DNA of 5,140 nucleotides from an uncultured Mailhella sp. Its GTDB lineage: Bacteria; Desulfobacterota; Desulfovibrionia; Desulfovibrionales; Desulfovibrionaceae. The notes under the pieces are model-generated. The model saw only the letters and a program-made list of their open reading frames with translations, was not told the origin of the DNA and searched no databases. The stretch lies in contig CAJTSU010000116.1 in NCBI GenBank assembly GCA_910579055.1, positions 1 to 5,140 on the forward strand. Direction: 5' to 3'. How positions within the stretch are numbered: the stretch's first letter is position 1; every line of letters starts with the position of its first letter. A program made the position numbers and the translations under genes. This document shows positions 4,268 to 5,140 of this stretch, piece by piece.

Positions 4268-5140
4268 TTATTCCGGGTGATAATGGGTGAGAAAGCTCAC
4301 GTCCACGGGGCTGACCACGATTTCCATATCTCCCAGCATCTCGCTTTGCGTCATGCGGCCCGAAGCGACTTCCATCATGAAGGCACCGAGTTTTTCCACT
4401 CCTTCCTCCATGCTGTATTCCTTGGAAATAACTCCGCCCAGGTTCACGTCAATGTTGTCGGCAAAGCTGTCCGCTGTCGCGGGATTGCCGGTGATTTTGA
4501 CCGTGGGCGAAACCGGACTGCCCACGGGGTTTCCCACTCCCGTGGTAAACAGGATCATCTGCGCGCCGCTGACAGACAGGGCCGTGATGTTTTCCGTGCC
4601 GGGCGCGGGCGCGTCAAGGAAGACCAGCCCCCGTTTCGAGGGGCGTTCGCCGTACTCCAGAACTTCCCGCAGAGGACGGGTTCCCCCCTTGCGAACATTA
4701 CCGAGCGCCTTTTCCTCAAGCGTGGTGAGCCCTCCCGCGATATTGTCCGCGCTCATGGGCCAGACTCGTGTGCCCTGATAGATGGCCTGATCCTCCATTC
4801 TCTTGACAACCATCTTCATGCGGGCCGCCACGTCAGGGCTTGCCGCCCGTTCAATGAGCGAATGCTCCGCACCGACCACTTCCTCGGTTTCGCTGAGAAT
4901 CCATGTGGCTCCGGCATCCACCATGCAATCTCCCAGCATGCCGAGCAGGGGGTTGGCGGTGATGCCCGACGTGGTGTCCGATCCGCCGCATTCCGCCCCG
5001 ATCACCAGTTCTGACAGAGGAACAGGCTCCCGCTGCTGTGCACTGGCCTTGCCCATAAGCCTGACGGCGAGGCGCACGCCCTGTTCCGTGGCTTTAAGCG
5101 TTCCGCCGCAGGGCTGAACGGCCAGCCATTCCACCGGCTT
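4268..5140 (-). CDS. UxaA-family dehydratase/lyase, C-terminal part (5' end outside window)
   Basis: The 290 visible residues match the C-terminal catalytic domain shared by altronate dehydratase (UxaA), galactarate dehydratase (GarD) and the large subunit of sulfolactate sulfo-lyase. Numbered from the first visible residue, the signature GAECGGSDTTSG is at 48-59, LSETEEVVGAEH at about 82-93, and IAGGLTTLEEKALG begins at 134. The gene enters from the right edge with no start inside the window; the GTG near 5134 is internal, since the frame continues to 5140. Domains upstream, such as the small SAF domain, cannot be seen. The stretch before IAGG reads WPMSADN (127-133) where I would expect a PSPGN-like motif, so the usual altronate or galactarate substrate should not be assumed. 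Such enzymes are cytoplasmic and metal-dependent. The stop is about 30 bases upstream of the cbiK promoter. Confidence 0.8.
   Translation of the reverse strand, partial: KPVEWLAVQPCGGTLKATEQGVRLAVRLMGKASAQQREPVPLSELVIGAECGGSDTTSGITANPLLGMLGDCMVDAGATWILSETEEVVGAEHSLIERAASPDVAARMKMVVKRMEDQAIYQGTRVWPMSADNIAGGLTTLEEKALGNVRKGGTRPLREVLEYGERPSKRGLVFLDAPAPGTENITALSVSGAQMILFTTGVGNPVGSPVSPTVKITGNPATADSFADNIDVNLGGVISKEYSMEEGVEKLGAFMMEVASGRMTQSEMLGDMEIVVSPVDVSFLTHYHPE

Noticed and set aside
3986..5014. Long plus-strand open frame (342 codons) across the riboswitch and the UxaA-type gene
   Set aside because: It runs through the cobalamin aptamer and antisense to a conserved enzyme, and it has no ribosome binding site or domain signal.
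1..5140. tRNA, rRNA, insertion sequence or integrase/attachment site
   Set aside because: I found no T-loop GTTCGAAT-like sequence, no rRNA segment, no transposase or integrase frame and no terminal inverted repeats with target duplication.

Overview
The window looks like chromosomal DNA from a GC-rich sulfate- or sulfite-reducing bacterium of the Desulfovibrio group (Desulfovibrionaceae). Two genes point there. One is a split-Soret type dihaem cytochrome c with a twin-arginine signal and two CXXCH haem sites. The other is an exported sirohydrochlorin cobaltochelatase of the periplasmic CbiK type. Both protein types are best known from Desulfovibrio. No organism marker such as rRNA is present, so the assignment is an inference.

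Layout, left to right. Positions 1-352 hold no convincing gene. They contain a single CRISPR-repeat-like 31-mer (24-54), small hairpins, and the promoter and leader region of the first gene. The split-Soret cytochrome gene (353-1198, +) ends just before a 12-bp perfect hairpin. The gap 1199-1452 is crowded with five consecutive hairpins. It separates the cytochrome gene from a convergent D-alanyl-D-alanine carboxypeptidase gene (1453-2355, -). Upstream of that gene lie an AT-rich control region (about 2381-2500) and then about 300 bases of GC-rich, foldable, apparently non-coding sequence (about 2499-2800) that I could not assign.

The best-resolved unit is on the minus strand at 2807-4239. 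It consists of a TTGACA promoter, a cobalamin riboswitch aptamer (4031-4204) closed by a 7-bp P1 stem, two leader hairpins (one a 34-bp perfect palindrome that looks like an intrinsic terminator), cbiK with a Sec signal peptide (2874-3806), and a clear terminator (2807-2846). It reads as a self-contained, B12-repressed transcription unit for an exported metal chelatase. At the right edge, upstream of this unit on the same strand, is the C-terminal part of a UxaA-family (altronate/galactarate dehydratase or sulfolactate lyase-like) enzyme (4268-5140, cut by the window edge).

The genes do not form one pathway. The cytochrome (periplasmic electron transfer), the carboxypeptidase (cell wall) and cbiK (tetrapyrrole metallation) all act outside the cytoplasmic membrane, while the UxaA-type enzyme is cytoplasmic carbon metabolism. 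I did not find a complete new system. The points most worth following are the B12 riboswitch placed on an exported cobaltochelatase, the Tat-signal haem protein, the lone CRISPR-like repeat at the left edge and the unassigned structured region.
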